Origin: CAZPBO01 sp964584815
GTDB taxonomy: Bacteria; Planctomycetota; SKW154
Direction: 5' to 3'
NCBI GenBank assembly: GCA_964584815.1
Contig: CAZPBO010000030.1
Span: 1 to 26,274 of the forward strand
DNA length: 26,274 nt
Each line of letters opens with the position of its first letter. Position 1 is the stretch's first letter. The translations under genes and the position numbers were made by a program. Shown here in pieces: positions 1 to 7,567 of the stretch. The notes beneath the pieces were generated by a model. It saw only the letters and a program-made list of their open reading frames with translations. It was not told where the DNA came from and did no database searches.

Positions 1-210
1 GGGTTGCGTCAGAAAATTGCCCCATCTGTCGCTAACTCCTACTATCTCCCATTGAACTATACTATCCAACTGAAAGTCTTGGTTCGGCTCAAAGACCACT
101 TCACGCCCTCCATCTTCCAGAGATATTTTACCCTCAACTAGTTGTGAAACTTCCGTGGGTGGGGTTGAAGGCGTTGCAGAGGGTGGGGTAGGGTGGTAAG
201 ATAGGGGGTG
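1..210 (-). other. Open frame without a start codon, partial (possible gene remnant)
   Basis: Read on the minus strand, this stretch is open from a TAA at 213-211 to the window edge. It translates to a Pro/Thr/Ser-rich linker of about 20 residues, followed by about 47 residues that look like ordinary soluble protein (alternating acidic and hydrophobic residues, ending near DRWGNFLTQP). It contains no ATG or GTG; the only near-start is a TTG at 69-67 with no ribosome binding site. It could be a gene remnant, a frameshifted gene or chance. A competing plus-strand frame is open from 1 to 141. No product can be named. Confidence 0.25.
174..202 (+). promoter_or_regulatory. Possible promoter of the sigma-factor operon
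   Basis: A weak -35-like TTGCAG (174-179) and a -10-like TAAGAT (197-202) are separated by 17 nt, just upstream of the first ATG at 213. The match to the housekeeping consensus is only 3/6 and 4/6. If the start at 270 is used instead, the leader would be about 60 nt. ECF operons are often autoregulated, but no ECF-type motif could be assigned. Confidence 0.25.
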
Positions 211-212
211 TT

Positions 213-812
213 ATGCGGGGTAGAAGTGTGGAAGAGGTGAATAAGGAAAAAGGCGGTGCGTATCAGGAGATGAGTGATGAGGCGCTTGTTGAGCGAGTGA
301 GGGTAGGAGATGAAGGAGCGGCGAGAGTTTTATTTGAGCGTCACAGGGGGAAAGTTTACGCGATGGCGTATTCCTATCTTGGGGATAGGGAGAGCGCGTT
401 GGATGTGGTTCAGGAGGTGTTTGGGAAAGTTTTTGGTGCGGTGTGGCGTTTTCGGAGCGGCGCGCGGTTTACGACTTGGCTTTATCGGATTGCGCTCAAT
501 TGTTGTTATGATGCGTTGCGTCGGCGCCGCAGTCATCCGGAGGAGCCTGTTGAGCAGGGAGTTTCTGTGCTGCGGGGAGGTGATTGTGAGGGACCTGATG
601 CGTCGGCGCAGCGTAGCGAACTTTCCGCGGCGCTTCGCGAAGCCGTTGCGAAACTCTCACCGAAACTGCGCGATGTCTTTCTCCTGCGATTCGCTGAAGG
701 GCTTTCTTATCAGGAGATTGCTGATACATTGAGGATAAATGTGGGGACGGTGATGTCGCGGCTGTTTTATGCGCGGCAGGCGTTGCGCGAGATGTTGAGT
801 GACTTTCTGTGA
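213..812 (+). CDS. ECF-subfamily RNA polymerase sigma factor (RpoE-like)
   Basis: This 199-residue protein directs RNA polymerase to a specific promoter set, probably in response to an envelope signal. Region 2 spans about residues 20-95, with the characteristic DVVQEVFGKVF and FTTWLYRIALNCCYDALRR stretches for core binding and -10 recognition. Region 4 spans about residues 135-197, with LSPKLRDVFLLRFAEGLSYQEIA and a helix-turn-helix ending in GTVMSRLFYARQALR. A variable acidic linker joins them. The start at 213 has a GGGGG-type site upstream; residue 20 (ATG at 270) is where most family members begin and is a credible alternative. The next gene, a zinc-finger anti-sigma factor, starts 10 nt after the stop, as expected of an ECF pair. 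Confidence 0.93.
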   Translation: MRGRSVEEVNKEKGGAYQEMSDEALVERVRVGDEGAARVLFERHRGKVYAMAYSYLGDRESALDVVQEVFGKVFGAVWRFRSGARFTTWLYRIALNCCYDALRRRRSHPEEPVEQGVSVLRGGDCEGPDASAQRSELSAALREAVAKLSPKLRDVFLLRFAEGLSYQEIADTLRINVGTVMSRLFYARQALREMLSDFL

Positions 813-822
813 GGATGGGGAG

Positions 823-1386
823 ATGGGTTGCAGTTGGCGGATTTATGTAAGTGCTTATGCGGATGGTGAGTTGGACGATGATAAGCGCAGGGAGGTGGAG
901 GAGCATTTGAAGTTCTGCGAGGAGTGCCGTGAGGAGTTTCGCTTTTTAGAGCGTCTCAAGGCTGCGCGTGGGGTGTTGGATGTGGCAGAGGATGTGGGGG
1001 TGGAGGAGTGGGAGAGGTGTTTTGAGGGTGCTTGGAGGAAGCGTGTTGGTGTTGTGTTTCGGAGGCGGTTGGTGTTGTTGGGTAAGTGGTTTGGTGTTGT
1101 GGGTGCGGCGGCGGTAGTGCTGATACTGATTGCGTTTTTATCGTTGCCTGTGGAGGAGAGTGTGCCGCATCTTGTGATTCTTGATTATGGCGACAGGTAT
1201 ATGCCTCTACAGGTGATGATGGAAGGAGCCACAGTTATTCGCCTTGTGGATACAGAAGAGAAGGGGGTTGAGGGTCCGTCTCTTGAGGTGCTGGATTACG
1301 GCGGGGGATACACGCCGTTGCAGGTGATGAGGGGGGATGTCACAATCATCCGTCTTGTTCGCGAAGGCAATGAGGAGGGCAGATAG
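823..1386 (+). CDS. Membrane-anchored zinc-finger anti-sigma factor
   Basis: Predicted partner and inhibitor of the preceding ECF sigma factor, 187 residues from the ATG at 823. That start follows GAGGATGGGGAG and avoids overlapping the sigma gene; an earlier in-frame ATG at 799 lies inside the sigma gene and is less likely. The N-terminal domain shows the anti-sigma zinc signature C3, H28, C32, C35 (HxxxCxxC). A single hydrophobic segment at about residues 86-108 would anchor it in the inner membrane, leaving about 75 residues in the periplasm. That tail consists mainly of two copies of a 24-residue unit (LDYG..Y.PLQVM....TxIRLV), annotated separately. Release of the sigma factor by sensing through this tail is an inference. 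Confidence 0.88.
   Translation: MGCSWRIYVSAYADGELDDDKRREVEEHLKFCEECREEFRFLERLKAARGVLDVAEDVGVEEWERCFEGAWRKRVGVVFRRRLVLLGKWFGVVGAAAVVLILIAFLSLPVEESVPHLVILDYGDRYMPLQVMMEGATVIRLVDTEEKGVEGPSLEVLDYGGGYTPLQVMRGDVTIIRLVREGNEEGR
1177..1359 (+). repeat. Tandem 24-residue coding repeat in the anti-sigma periplasmic tail
   Basis: Codons 1177-1248 and 1288-1359 encode two ungapped units that match at 15 of 24 residues. Both contain LDYG, Y-x-PLQVM and T-x-IRLV. They are joined by a short Glu/Gly-rich linker. The DNA also matches closely in the PLQVM segment, suggesting a fairly recent internal duplication of a small beta-strand-like unit. Confidence 0.85.
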
Positions 1387-1827
1387 ATGAGGTTTGCTGC
1401 GTTGGTGGTTATGTTGTGTTTTGGGGTTATGGTTTTGGCGTCGGAGAAGACGATATGCGTATACGCGGTTCGCGCGGAGAAGGTGGAGAAGGAAAAGGCG
1501 GCGGTTGACCCATCACTGAAGCAGTTGGAGAAGGTGCTTAAGTTGACGGGGTATAACCGCTTTGAGTTGCTGGCGGCAAGCGATTTAAGGGCGGAGAAGG
1601 GACGCAGCACCACGCTTTCTGTTAGCGAGGCGAGCCTTAAGATAAAATGCAATGTTGAGTCGTCGGAGAGAAGGATTCGTGTGCGTCTGACAATAACGCA
1701 GGTTAAGGGTAAGAAAAGGACGGTTCTTCTGGACACGCTGTATGTGCTGAAGGAGAAGCCGCTTTTGGTGGAGGGGGTGCGTCTGAAGCGTGGGCGGCTT
1801 GTTGTGGTGATTGCTTTGGGCAAGTGA
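1387..1827 (+). CDS. Small secreted protein linked to the ECF/anti-sigma pair
   Basis: This 146-residue protein has a clean Sec signal peptide (residues 1-18, cleavage near VLAS) and a mature domain without further membrane segments. The ATG follows the anti-sigma stop directly, with GAGGAGG upstream, so the three genes are one operon. The mature region has a helical segment (DPSLKQLEKVLKLTGYNRFELLAASD) followed by several beta strands, ending in a repeated hydrophobic pattern (RGRLVVVIALGK). I recall similar short secreted proteins with a VDPxLKxLExxL segment next to sigma/anti-sigma genes in Planctomycetota and Myxococcota, but cannot confirm membership here. It may be the ligand or a target of the sensing pathway; the function is unknown. 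Confidence 0.8.
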   Translation: MRFAALVVMLCFGVMVLASEKTICVYAVRAEKVEKEKAAVDPSLKQLEKVLKLTGYNRFELLAASDLRAEKGRSTTLSVSEASLKIKCNVESSERRIRVRLTITQVKGKKRTVLLDTLYVLKEKPLLVEGVRLKRGRLVVVIALGK

Positions 1828-1959
1828 TGGCGATGCTGCTTGCACAAAGTCTGTATCTGCTTCAGAACACAAAATCGTTTTTGTTTTTCAAGGAGAAGTG
1901 GTGCTGCGCCTTATCTTGAACCCTTCTCTGTTGTTTGTGGTTTTTGTGGTAAGGGTGGG

Positions 1960-2898
1960 ATGAGACCGGTTTTGATAATAACGGGTGCGACGGGGACGGG
2001 TAAGTCTGGTTTGGCACAAGCGCTGGCGCGTCTTGCCAACGCCCATATCATCTCTATTGACGCTCTGAAGGTTTACCGTGGGATGGATGTGGGCACCGAC
2101 AAACCCCCACCTTCTGTAAGGGCGGAAATTCCGCACCATATGCTTGATGTGGTGGAGCCTTCAGAGCGTTATAGCGTGGCGCGCTACCTTGAGGATGTTG
2201 AAGGGGTGCTTGAGGAGTTGCGGCGAAAAGGGGTGGGGTTTCTCTTTGAGGGCGGCACGGTGCTTTACATAAAGGCTTTGACGGAGGGGCTTTTTAAGGG
2301 TGTGCCGCGTAATGAGGCGCTGCGGGCGGAGTTGGAGGAGCAGGCAAGCCGATACGGTTTGAGGCATCTTCACAAGCGTTTGATGGAGGTGGATGCGGCT
2401 GCTGCTGCACGCATTCACCCCAACGACAAAAGGCGCATCATCCGCGCTTTAGAGGTTTTCCTGACAACGGGTAGGCGGATATCTGACCTGCAGAGGGAGT
2501 TCGGGAGAGTGAGGATGGCGCGGAGGGTTGTGGTTCTGTGGCGCGGGAGAGATGAATTACGGAGACTGCTTTTAGAGCGTGTGAAGAGGATGTTTGAGGG
2601 TGGTTTGGTGGAGGAGGTGGAGAGGTTGTTGAAGGGAGGTGGGCTTGGGGGGACGGCGTCGCAAGCGGCGGGGTATGCGGAGGTGGCGGCGTTCCTTGCA
2701 GGACGCATTGGTCTTGAGGAGGCGCAGAGGAGGACATTTGTGCGCCATTGGCAACTGGCGCGGCGTCAGATGGTCTGGCTCAAACGCTTCAGTGACGCGA
2801 CTCACATCTGCGTTCGGGGGGATGTGGACTGGGAAAGTGTAGCGCATCGTTTCTCTGTTTGGTTGGGTGATACGACGCTTAACGGCGCTCATCCGTAG
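1960..2898 (+). CDS. miaA: tRNA dimethylallyltransferase
   Basis: MiaA transfers the dimethylallyl group to N6 of A37 in tRNAs that read UNN codons. The 312-residue protein has the P-loop GATGTGKS at residues 9-16, then VYRGMDVGTDKP, PHHMLDVVEPSERYS, FEGGTVLYIKALTEGLF, RRIIRALEVF..TGR, the GY pocket (ASQAAGYAEV) and the C-terminal RHWQLARRQMVWLKRF helix, all in the family's usual order and length. The ATG at 1960 was chosen because it begins just before the P-loop strand and follows AAGGGTGGG. The frame extends upstream to 1840, but those 40 residues are Cys/Arg-rich and unlike MiaA. The 3' end overlaps the convergent aspartokinase gene by 10 bp. Confidence 0.96.
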   Translation: MRPVLIITGATGTGKSGLAQALARLANAHIISIDALKVYRGMDVGTDKPPPSVRAEIPHHMLDVVEPSERYSVARYLEDVEGVLEELRRKGVGFLFEGGTVLYIKALTEGLFKGVPRNEALRAELEEQASRYGLRHLHKRLMEVDAAAAARIHPNDKRRIIRALEVFLTTGRRISDLQREFGRVRMARRVVVLWRGRDELRRLLLERVKRMFEGGLVEEVERLLKGGGLGGTASQAAGYAEVAAFLAGRIGLEEAQRRTFVRHWQLARRQMVWLKRFSDATHICVRGDVDWESVAHRFSVWLGDTTLNGAHP

Positions 2899-4262
2899 AG
2901 GACATTATGCAGTGCGAGCACGGCGTCGCGTTGCCTGCGCTGCGGCACCACAAACAGAACGCTTATATCGCGTCCCGGCAATGCTTCAAAGAGAACAGGA
3001 ATCTTCATTTTGTGTATGGCGTTCTGCAGTCGCGGCAGCAAGGAGACGACGCCGTATCCGACGACACAGATGAGCGCTACATTGCGACGCACGCTTATAT
3101 GTCCGCTTTCGGAAAACTCATCCGTCATTTCTTCAGCGAGCGCTGAGAGGGTTTCCTCGCTGTCGGAGAAAGCGACGAGCCCGTTGTGGACATTGAATTT
3201 GCGCCCTTTCTCGTGCTGTCTGGGCTGCAGAATAAGTCCGACGGTGGAACGGGAATTTGCGACGGCGGCGATGCTCCAACCCCGTTGACTTATGGCGGTG
3301 AAGAGTTGCGGCACATCGGTGACTACCTCGCCGAGGCGGTGACTGTGAAAAAGGAGTAGCGCGAGCCCACCACGGCTTGCCACCACAGGTCTTGTCTCCT
3401 TTGCCTCTGGCAGAATAAGTGTGCCGGGGTCATCTGGATGGGCGGATGAGACGACACGAACAGGTATCCTTTGCTGGATGAGTGGGATGATGGTTTGGGG
3501 ATGGAGCACTGTGGCGCCGAAACGAGCCAGTTCAGCCGCCTCCTCGTAGGAGAGGCGCCGAACAGGAGCAGCATCTGCGACCAGACGCGGGTCAGCCGAC
3601 AGCACACCTGGGGTGTCTGTGAAGATTCGCAATTCTTTTGCGTTGAGCGCTGCAGCCACTATCGCCGCCGTCAAATCAGAACCGTTTCTCCCTATTGTCG
3701 TTATGCGCCCCTCTTTTGTGCGCCCGATAAAGCCTGTAACCACCTTTATCGTGCCGTCCCACTTGAGGCTTTTTGCAAGGCGGGGGATGGCTTGAGGAAG
3801 TGGTTTTGCAGCGGTGTGGTTGTCGTCTGTGAGGAAGCCTGCATCGGGGGCGTCCAGAGGTTGCGCGGGGAGGTTCTGCTGGCGCAGAGCCGCCGCCAGA
3901 ATCCGCACACTCAATCTCTCTCCCACCGACAGCATCTCGTCCAGAACCGCTGCGGGAAGCACACGCAGTATCTCCACACAGCGCAGGAGCAGTTGTAGGC
4001 GTGCCATAATGCGCTCAAGTGGCGAGAAATCAACGCCAATTTGTTTTGCCAGACGATGGTGGAGATTGATGATGGTTGTTATGTCGGCGCAAGAGCAAAG
4101 CGCATCATATGCTGCCTGAAGTATCGCGTCTGTCACGCCGGCGATAGCCGACGCCACAACCACCACCTTTTCTTTTTCGGCGAGGCGGCGCACTATCTGC
4201 GCACATCTTCTTATACGCTTCGCCCCGCCCAGCGATGTGCCGCCGAACTTCGCTACTATCAC
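2889..4262 (-). CDS. lysC: Aspartokinase
   Basis: Phosphorylates L-aspartate, the first step toward lysine, threonine, methionine and diaminopimelate. The 457-residue protein has the kinase core with KFGGTS at residues 5-10, SVGERLSV at 112-119 and GRNGSDLTAA from 191, followed by DTPGV and ATVLHPQTI. The last 150 or so residues carry two ACT-type regulatory units, so end-product feedback inhibition is likely. GRNGSD, rather than GRGGSD, is the form found in ThrA-type enzymes, but there is no homoserine dehydrogenase domain. The start is GTG at 4262-4260, overlapping the stop of the upstream cyclophilin gene (GTGA), which implies translational coupling. It is the last gene of the long minus-strand run. 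Confidence 0.94.
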   Translation of the reverse strand: MIVAKFGGTSLGGAKRIRRCAQIVRRLAEKEKVVVVASAIAGVTDAILQAAYDALCSCADITTIINLHHRLAKQIGVDFSPLERIMARLQLLLRCVEILRVLPAAVLDEMLSVGERLSVRILAAALRQQNLPAQPLDAPDAGFLTDDNHTAAKPLPQAIPRLAKSLKWDGTIKVVTGFIGRTKEGRITTIGRNGSDLTAAIVAAALNAKELRIFTDTPGVLSADPRLVADAAPVRRLSYEEAAELARFGATVLHPQTIIPLIQQRIPVRVVSSAHPDDPGTLILPEAKETRPVVASRGGLALLLFHSHRLGEVVTDVPQLFTAISQRGWSIAAVANSRSTVGLILQPRQHEKGRKFNVHNGLVAFSDSEETLSALAEEMTDEFSESGHISVRRNVALICVVGYGVVSLLPRLQNAIHKMKIPVLFEALPGRDISVLFVVPQRRQRDAVLALHNVLYG

Positions 4263-4837
4263 CTGCCTTTTTCTTCAATCACCTTTATGCGCAACACCTT
4301 TGGTGGATTTTTCGGTTTGTGAAACGGCTCTCCGCCGATGAAGTAAACCTCCACCTCTACATTCTCTATCTTCTTGACCACATCCATACCGTGTATCACA
4401 CGCCCGAAGACGCAGAACTTACCATCGCGCTTCGGCAACCTACCACAGCATATGTAAAACTGACTGCCGTGGGAGCCCTCCTGTCCCATTTTCCTTTCCA
4501 TCACCACCGCGCCGGGGAGATGTTTGTGGGAGGTTATTTCAAGCGGCACCGTCCATCCAGGTCCGCCTGACCCGTCACCACGGGGGCATCCCGTTTCCAC
4601 AAGCATCCCTTTCACCACACGGAAAAACGGCAGGTTGTTGTAGTAGTGCTGCCTTACGAGACGCACAAAATTGGCGCAGGTCTTAGGCGCCTCATCAACA
4701 AACAACTCTACCTCTATGTCGCCTTTGTCCGTCTCAATCACAACTCGCTTTGGAAGAGAGGATGTCTTTCCCGTCTGGGTAGTGCTGCAGCCGAAAAAGA
4801 GAGCGCATATGACCGCCGAAACCGCCGCCCAGCGCAT
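4259..4837 (-). CDS. Cyclophilin-type peptidyl-prolyl isomerase, lipoprotein
   Basis: Predicted to accelerate proline cis-trans isomerisation during folding in the periplasm. The 192-residue protein begins with a signal peptide ending in a lipobox-like FFGC, so Cys17 would be lipidated. The cyclophilin domain runs from about residue 31: FFRVVKGMLV (with the catalytic Arg at 73), GSGGPGWTVPLEI, SQFYI (Gln126, Phe127) and DGKFCVFGRVIHGMDVV. The usual glutamine after the FMVQGG strand is Glu81 here and the canonical Trp is not obvious, so activity may differ from standard cyclophilins. The start follows GGAGG with 7 nt spacing. It lies 19 nt after the VWA gene and overlaps lysC, which hints at a folding role for the secreted products upstream. 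Confidence 0.92.
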   Translation of the reverse strand: MRWAAVSAVICALFFGCSTTQTGKTSSLPKRVVIETDKGDIEVELFVDEAPKTCANFVRLVRQHYYNNLPFFRVVKGMLVETGCPRGDGSGGPGWTVPLEITSHKHLPGAVVMERKMGQEGSHGSQFYICCGRLPKRDGKFCVFGRVIHGMDVVKKIENVEVEVYFIGGEPFHKPKNPPKVLRIKVIEEKGR

Positions 4838-4856
4838 TTCATCCCTCCTACACCGC

Positions 4857-7556
4857 TTACGGCTCCTCCTCTATTATAAGGAAGTATTCCGCGTCAGGCT
4901 CATACGGCACACCGAGCAACTCCCATTCAGTCGGCTGTCGGTCAAAATAGCGATACTCCAGTTTCTCATCCCCTTTAATGAGCGTAATCCAGGAACCGTG
5001 CTTCAGGGGAACCAATTGCTCCGTTTGCTCGTTGTCCACAACCAGAGTCCACTCTGATGAGGTGGGTTTTATGTGGCAGACAGGCTCCTTTCTGCTGCCT
5101 TTGAGGATGAAGAGCACTGAATTGGGGGCTTGTTCTGTGGCGGGGGCTTTCCGCTTGCCCAAGTCGCGTAGTAGGTATTGGTTTTCGGTGCGTAGCCAGA
5201 ACTGCTGCTCGGTAAAGACAGGACGGGTCAACGCCCAGATGAGGATTATGAGGAAGACAACAACTGCTGCGCCTACTGCCACCAGCCACCACGGAAACGG
5301 ACGCGGAACATATTCATACACAACAGGCACCTTGAGCGTTTTTTCGCTCTGTGGCACGCCTTTGAGACGCACCTTCACCTCCACGGTGGCGGCATCACCT
5401 GCCGCCTCACTTGTCTGCGCCACAAGTTCAAGTGGAACCTCTATACCTTCCCGCGGTATATCAAATGTTTTTGCTCCTGTTGTCACGCTCACCTTGCATC
5501 CCTTTTTCGCCGTGATGCCCGCAATCTCCGCCTCGGCTTGCTCATCCTCTGCCGTCTCATAGGTGAGTGTAAACGCTCCCTTCAGTTTGTCCTCTGTGAA
5601 TCCGCGGAAGGTGACCTTCTCAGGCTTGATGCTCAACTTGCGTTCCCGAACGAGAAAGACCACCTTCTTTGCATCGCTTATTTTTGCGTTGTCAAACATA
5701 TCGCCGTCCAGATGCCACATATCGGCGGCAAGGCGCATCTCGCCACGGAAAACGCCTTCTGAAAACTTCAGGGTTACCGCTGCCTTCCGCCCTTTGTCGG
5801 TCACGAAGCGCACCGTAAGCCCCTCTGCTTGTTCTTTTGCGGGTTTGCCGGCAACTATTTCGCCTGTGACGAGAAGTCTCTCAAACTCCAGAAACTCTTC
5901 CCCTGTTGAGGGCTTGATGGAAAGCCGCAGTAATGGAGCGATGATTTTGAGCGGGAATTTTATTGTTGGAAGTCGGCATATCGTTATGTTGTCTCCTCCT
6001 CTTGTTGGCACTGCCACCATCCCTTCTGCCACGACATCGCCTGTTCCCGGCTCGCTCAGCAAAGCAACTTCTTTAATAAGTGTCCATTTCCTATTCAGGG
6101 TTGTGTATGTGGAGGGGCTGGGCTGCTCTTTCATTCCCGGCAGCGTCAGTTTAACACTGAAAGCATCCATCAGGTATGGGTCGGCAATGGAGTTTCCTTT
6201 TTTGTCGGTGGCGGAGATGACAAGCCATCCTTGCGCCTCGTTAGGACGCGATGTCTTTGGGTCAATCCCAAACGCAAAAGAACCGCCCGCTACAAGTGGT
6301 CCACCCTTGCTTTGGTCGGATACAACACCCCATTGCAGTTCCACCTGCGCGTACGCCACCACATCCACGAACAGAGAATCCTTCGCGTTGCTCCTTATCT
6401 GGAGGGTGTAATCGCCGAAGGGCAGTCCCCGCAGGGTCAGAATTCTGTAACGCTCGCCTACTCCAGCGACTTGAACGCCTTTAACCTCTTTTTTGTCCTT
6501 AAGGAGGCGGGGTTCAAAAGCGGGGTTTCTTCCGAAAAGAACCACCTTTGTGACGGTTGCTCCCTGAAAGATGTGTATGGGGATGTGGCGCACTTCACTC
6601 GGTTTCAGACCAACTGAGGTGTCTTTGTAGCAGCGGAGGAGTCCCGGTTTCCAGAAATCGGAAACATCTTTAAGGATGTCAAAGAAGACCGATTTAAGCC
6701 CGCGGCGTCCCACCACATGGAGTTTTGCCCCCAGATTCTGAACAAGATGGCTTGCCACAGCGTTGTTTTTTTGCAGGTCAGAGGGAGTCCTTATCTGCTC
6801 TTTTGCGGTGGCGCTGCGCAAATAGACCATACTCACCACCACTTTCTTATTTTTGAAAAGGGTTTTTGCCTGCGTGGCGACCAGTTTACCAAACAGGTCT
6901 TCTGCTTTGCGTCTTAAAGCGAGGCGTCTCTTTTTGAGTTCTTTGCGGGCGAAGTCCAGATTAGCGAAGTTGCCAACGCCTGCGCGAGCCTTATCGTAGG
7001 TCTCCTTCAACGACTTTATCGCTTCTTCTGCGGGTTTGTAGAAGGCGGGGAATTCCTTGCCAAGCCGCTGCTTAAGCGACAGAAGCCCCGGCGCCATCTG
7101 ACCGTCCGTGAACAGGATTATCCAAAGTGGTCGGTTCGTCTTCAACCACGGCTTTATCGCCTCCGCCAGTGCGACGCTGAAGGCATAGTTGAAGTCGGTC
7201 GCCATACCACCTGCTGTTACCTTCTCCTCTATCGCCTTCTTAATCGCCTTCAGGGTTTCCGCCCGTTTACTAGGGTCTTGGGGAATTTGGGTTAAGGGAT
7301 ATACAAGGAAGGGTTTGCCTTTTGGTTCCCATCCCGCAAAGCGCAGAACGGCTATGCGGTCGCCACCCGCTTCCTGCGTTAGGTCAAGAAAAGCCTTCAA
7401 CGCCACCTTGCGCATATCGGTGGGGTCGTTTGTCTGCATTGAACGCGAATCGTCTATCAGAAAGACGATATCAATGCCGCCAGCCTGCCCACTGTCCTGC
7501 GCCACGGCGCCTATGCACCACGCAACGGCAATTACCGTCGCCACAAATTGCCTCAT
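4857..7556 (-). CDS. Large membrane-anchored VWA-domain protein with cytoplasmic tail
   Basis: This 899-residue protein has a Sec signal peptide (cleavage near residue 19, AVA), then a VWA domain with an intact metal-ion (MIDAS) site: DDSRS at 35-39, Thr120 in GGMATD, and FTDG at 149-152. A charged helical stretch of roughly 75 residues (about 160-235) is inserted before the last VWA strands. Several beta-rich, Ig-like segments follow to about residue 750. A single membrane helix (about 756-776) is followed by a cytoplasmic tail of 123 residues. That tail appears beta-rich but lacks recognisable FHA or kinase motifs. VWA domains bind protein ligands through the metal. The topology makes this the candidate link between periplasm and the cytoplasmic chaperone/GTPase products of the same run. 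RBS AAGGGG precedes the ATG; the previous gene ends 11 nt upstream. Confidence 0.85.
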   Translation of the reverse strand: MRQFVATVIAVAWCIGAVAQDSGQAGGIDIVFLIDDSRSMQTNDPTDMRKVALKAFLDLTQEAGGDRIAVLRFAGWEPKGKPFLVYPLTQIPQDPSKRAETLKAIKKAIEEKVTAGGMATDFNYAFSVALAEAIKPWLKTNRPLWIILFTDGQMAPGLLSLKQRLGKEFPAFYKPAEEAIKSLKETYDKARAGVGNFANLDFARKELKKRRLALRRKAEDLFGKLVATQAKTLFKNKKVVVSMVYLRSATAKEQIRTPSDLQKNNAVASHLVQNLGAKLHVVGRRGLKSVFFDILKDVSDFWKPGLLRCYKDTSVGLKPSEVRHIPIHIFQGATVTKVVLFGRNPAFEPRLLKDKKEVKGVQVAGVGERYRILTLRGLPFGDYTLQIRSNAKDSLFVDVVAYAQVELQWGVVSDQSKGGPLVAGGSFAFGIDPKTSRPNEAQGWLVISATDKKGNSIADPYLMDAFSVKLTLPGMKEQPSPSTYTTLNRKWTLIKEVALLSEPGTGDVVAEGMVAVPTRGGDNITICRLPTIKFPLKIIAPLLRLSIKPSTGEEFLEFERLLVTGEIVAGKPAKEQAEGLTVRFVTDKGRKAAVTLKFSEGVFRGEMRLAADMWHLDGDMFDNAKISDAKKVVFLVRERKLSIKPEKVTFRGFTEDKLKGAFTLTYETAEDEQAEAEIAGITAKKGCKVSVTTGAKTFDIPREGIEVPLELVAQTSEAAGDAATVEVKVRLKGVPQSEKTLKVPVVYEYVPRPFPWWLVAVGAAVVVFLIILIWALTRPVFTEQQFWLRTENQYLLRDLGKRKAPATEQAPNSVLFILKGSRKEPVCHIKPTSSEWTLVVDNEQTEQLVPLKHGSWITLIKGDEKLEYRYFDRQPTEWELLGVPYEPDAEYFLIIEEEP

Positions 7557-7567
7557 ACCATATCCCC

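Noticed and set aside
1840..1959. In-frame upstream extension of miaA
   Set aside because: The 40 residues do not resemble MiaA, and the ATG at 1960 has a good ribosome binding site right before the P-loop strand.
5563..6411. Plus-strand frame of about 280 codons opposite the VWA gene
   Set aside because: Ser/Arg/Pro-rich translation typical of an antisense shadow; no motif.
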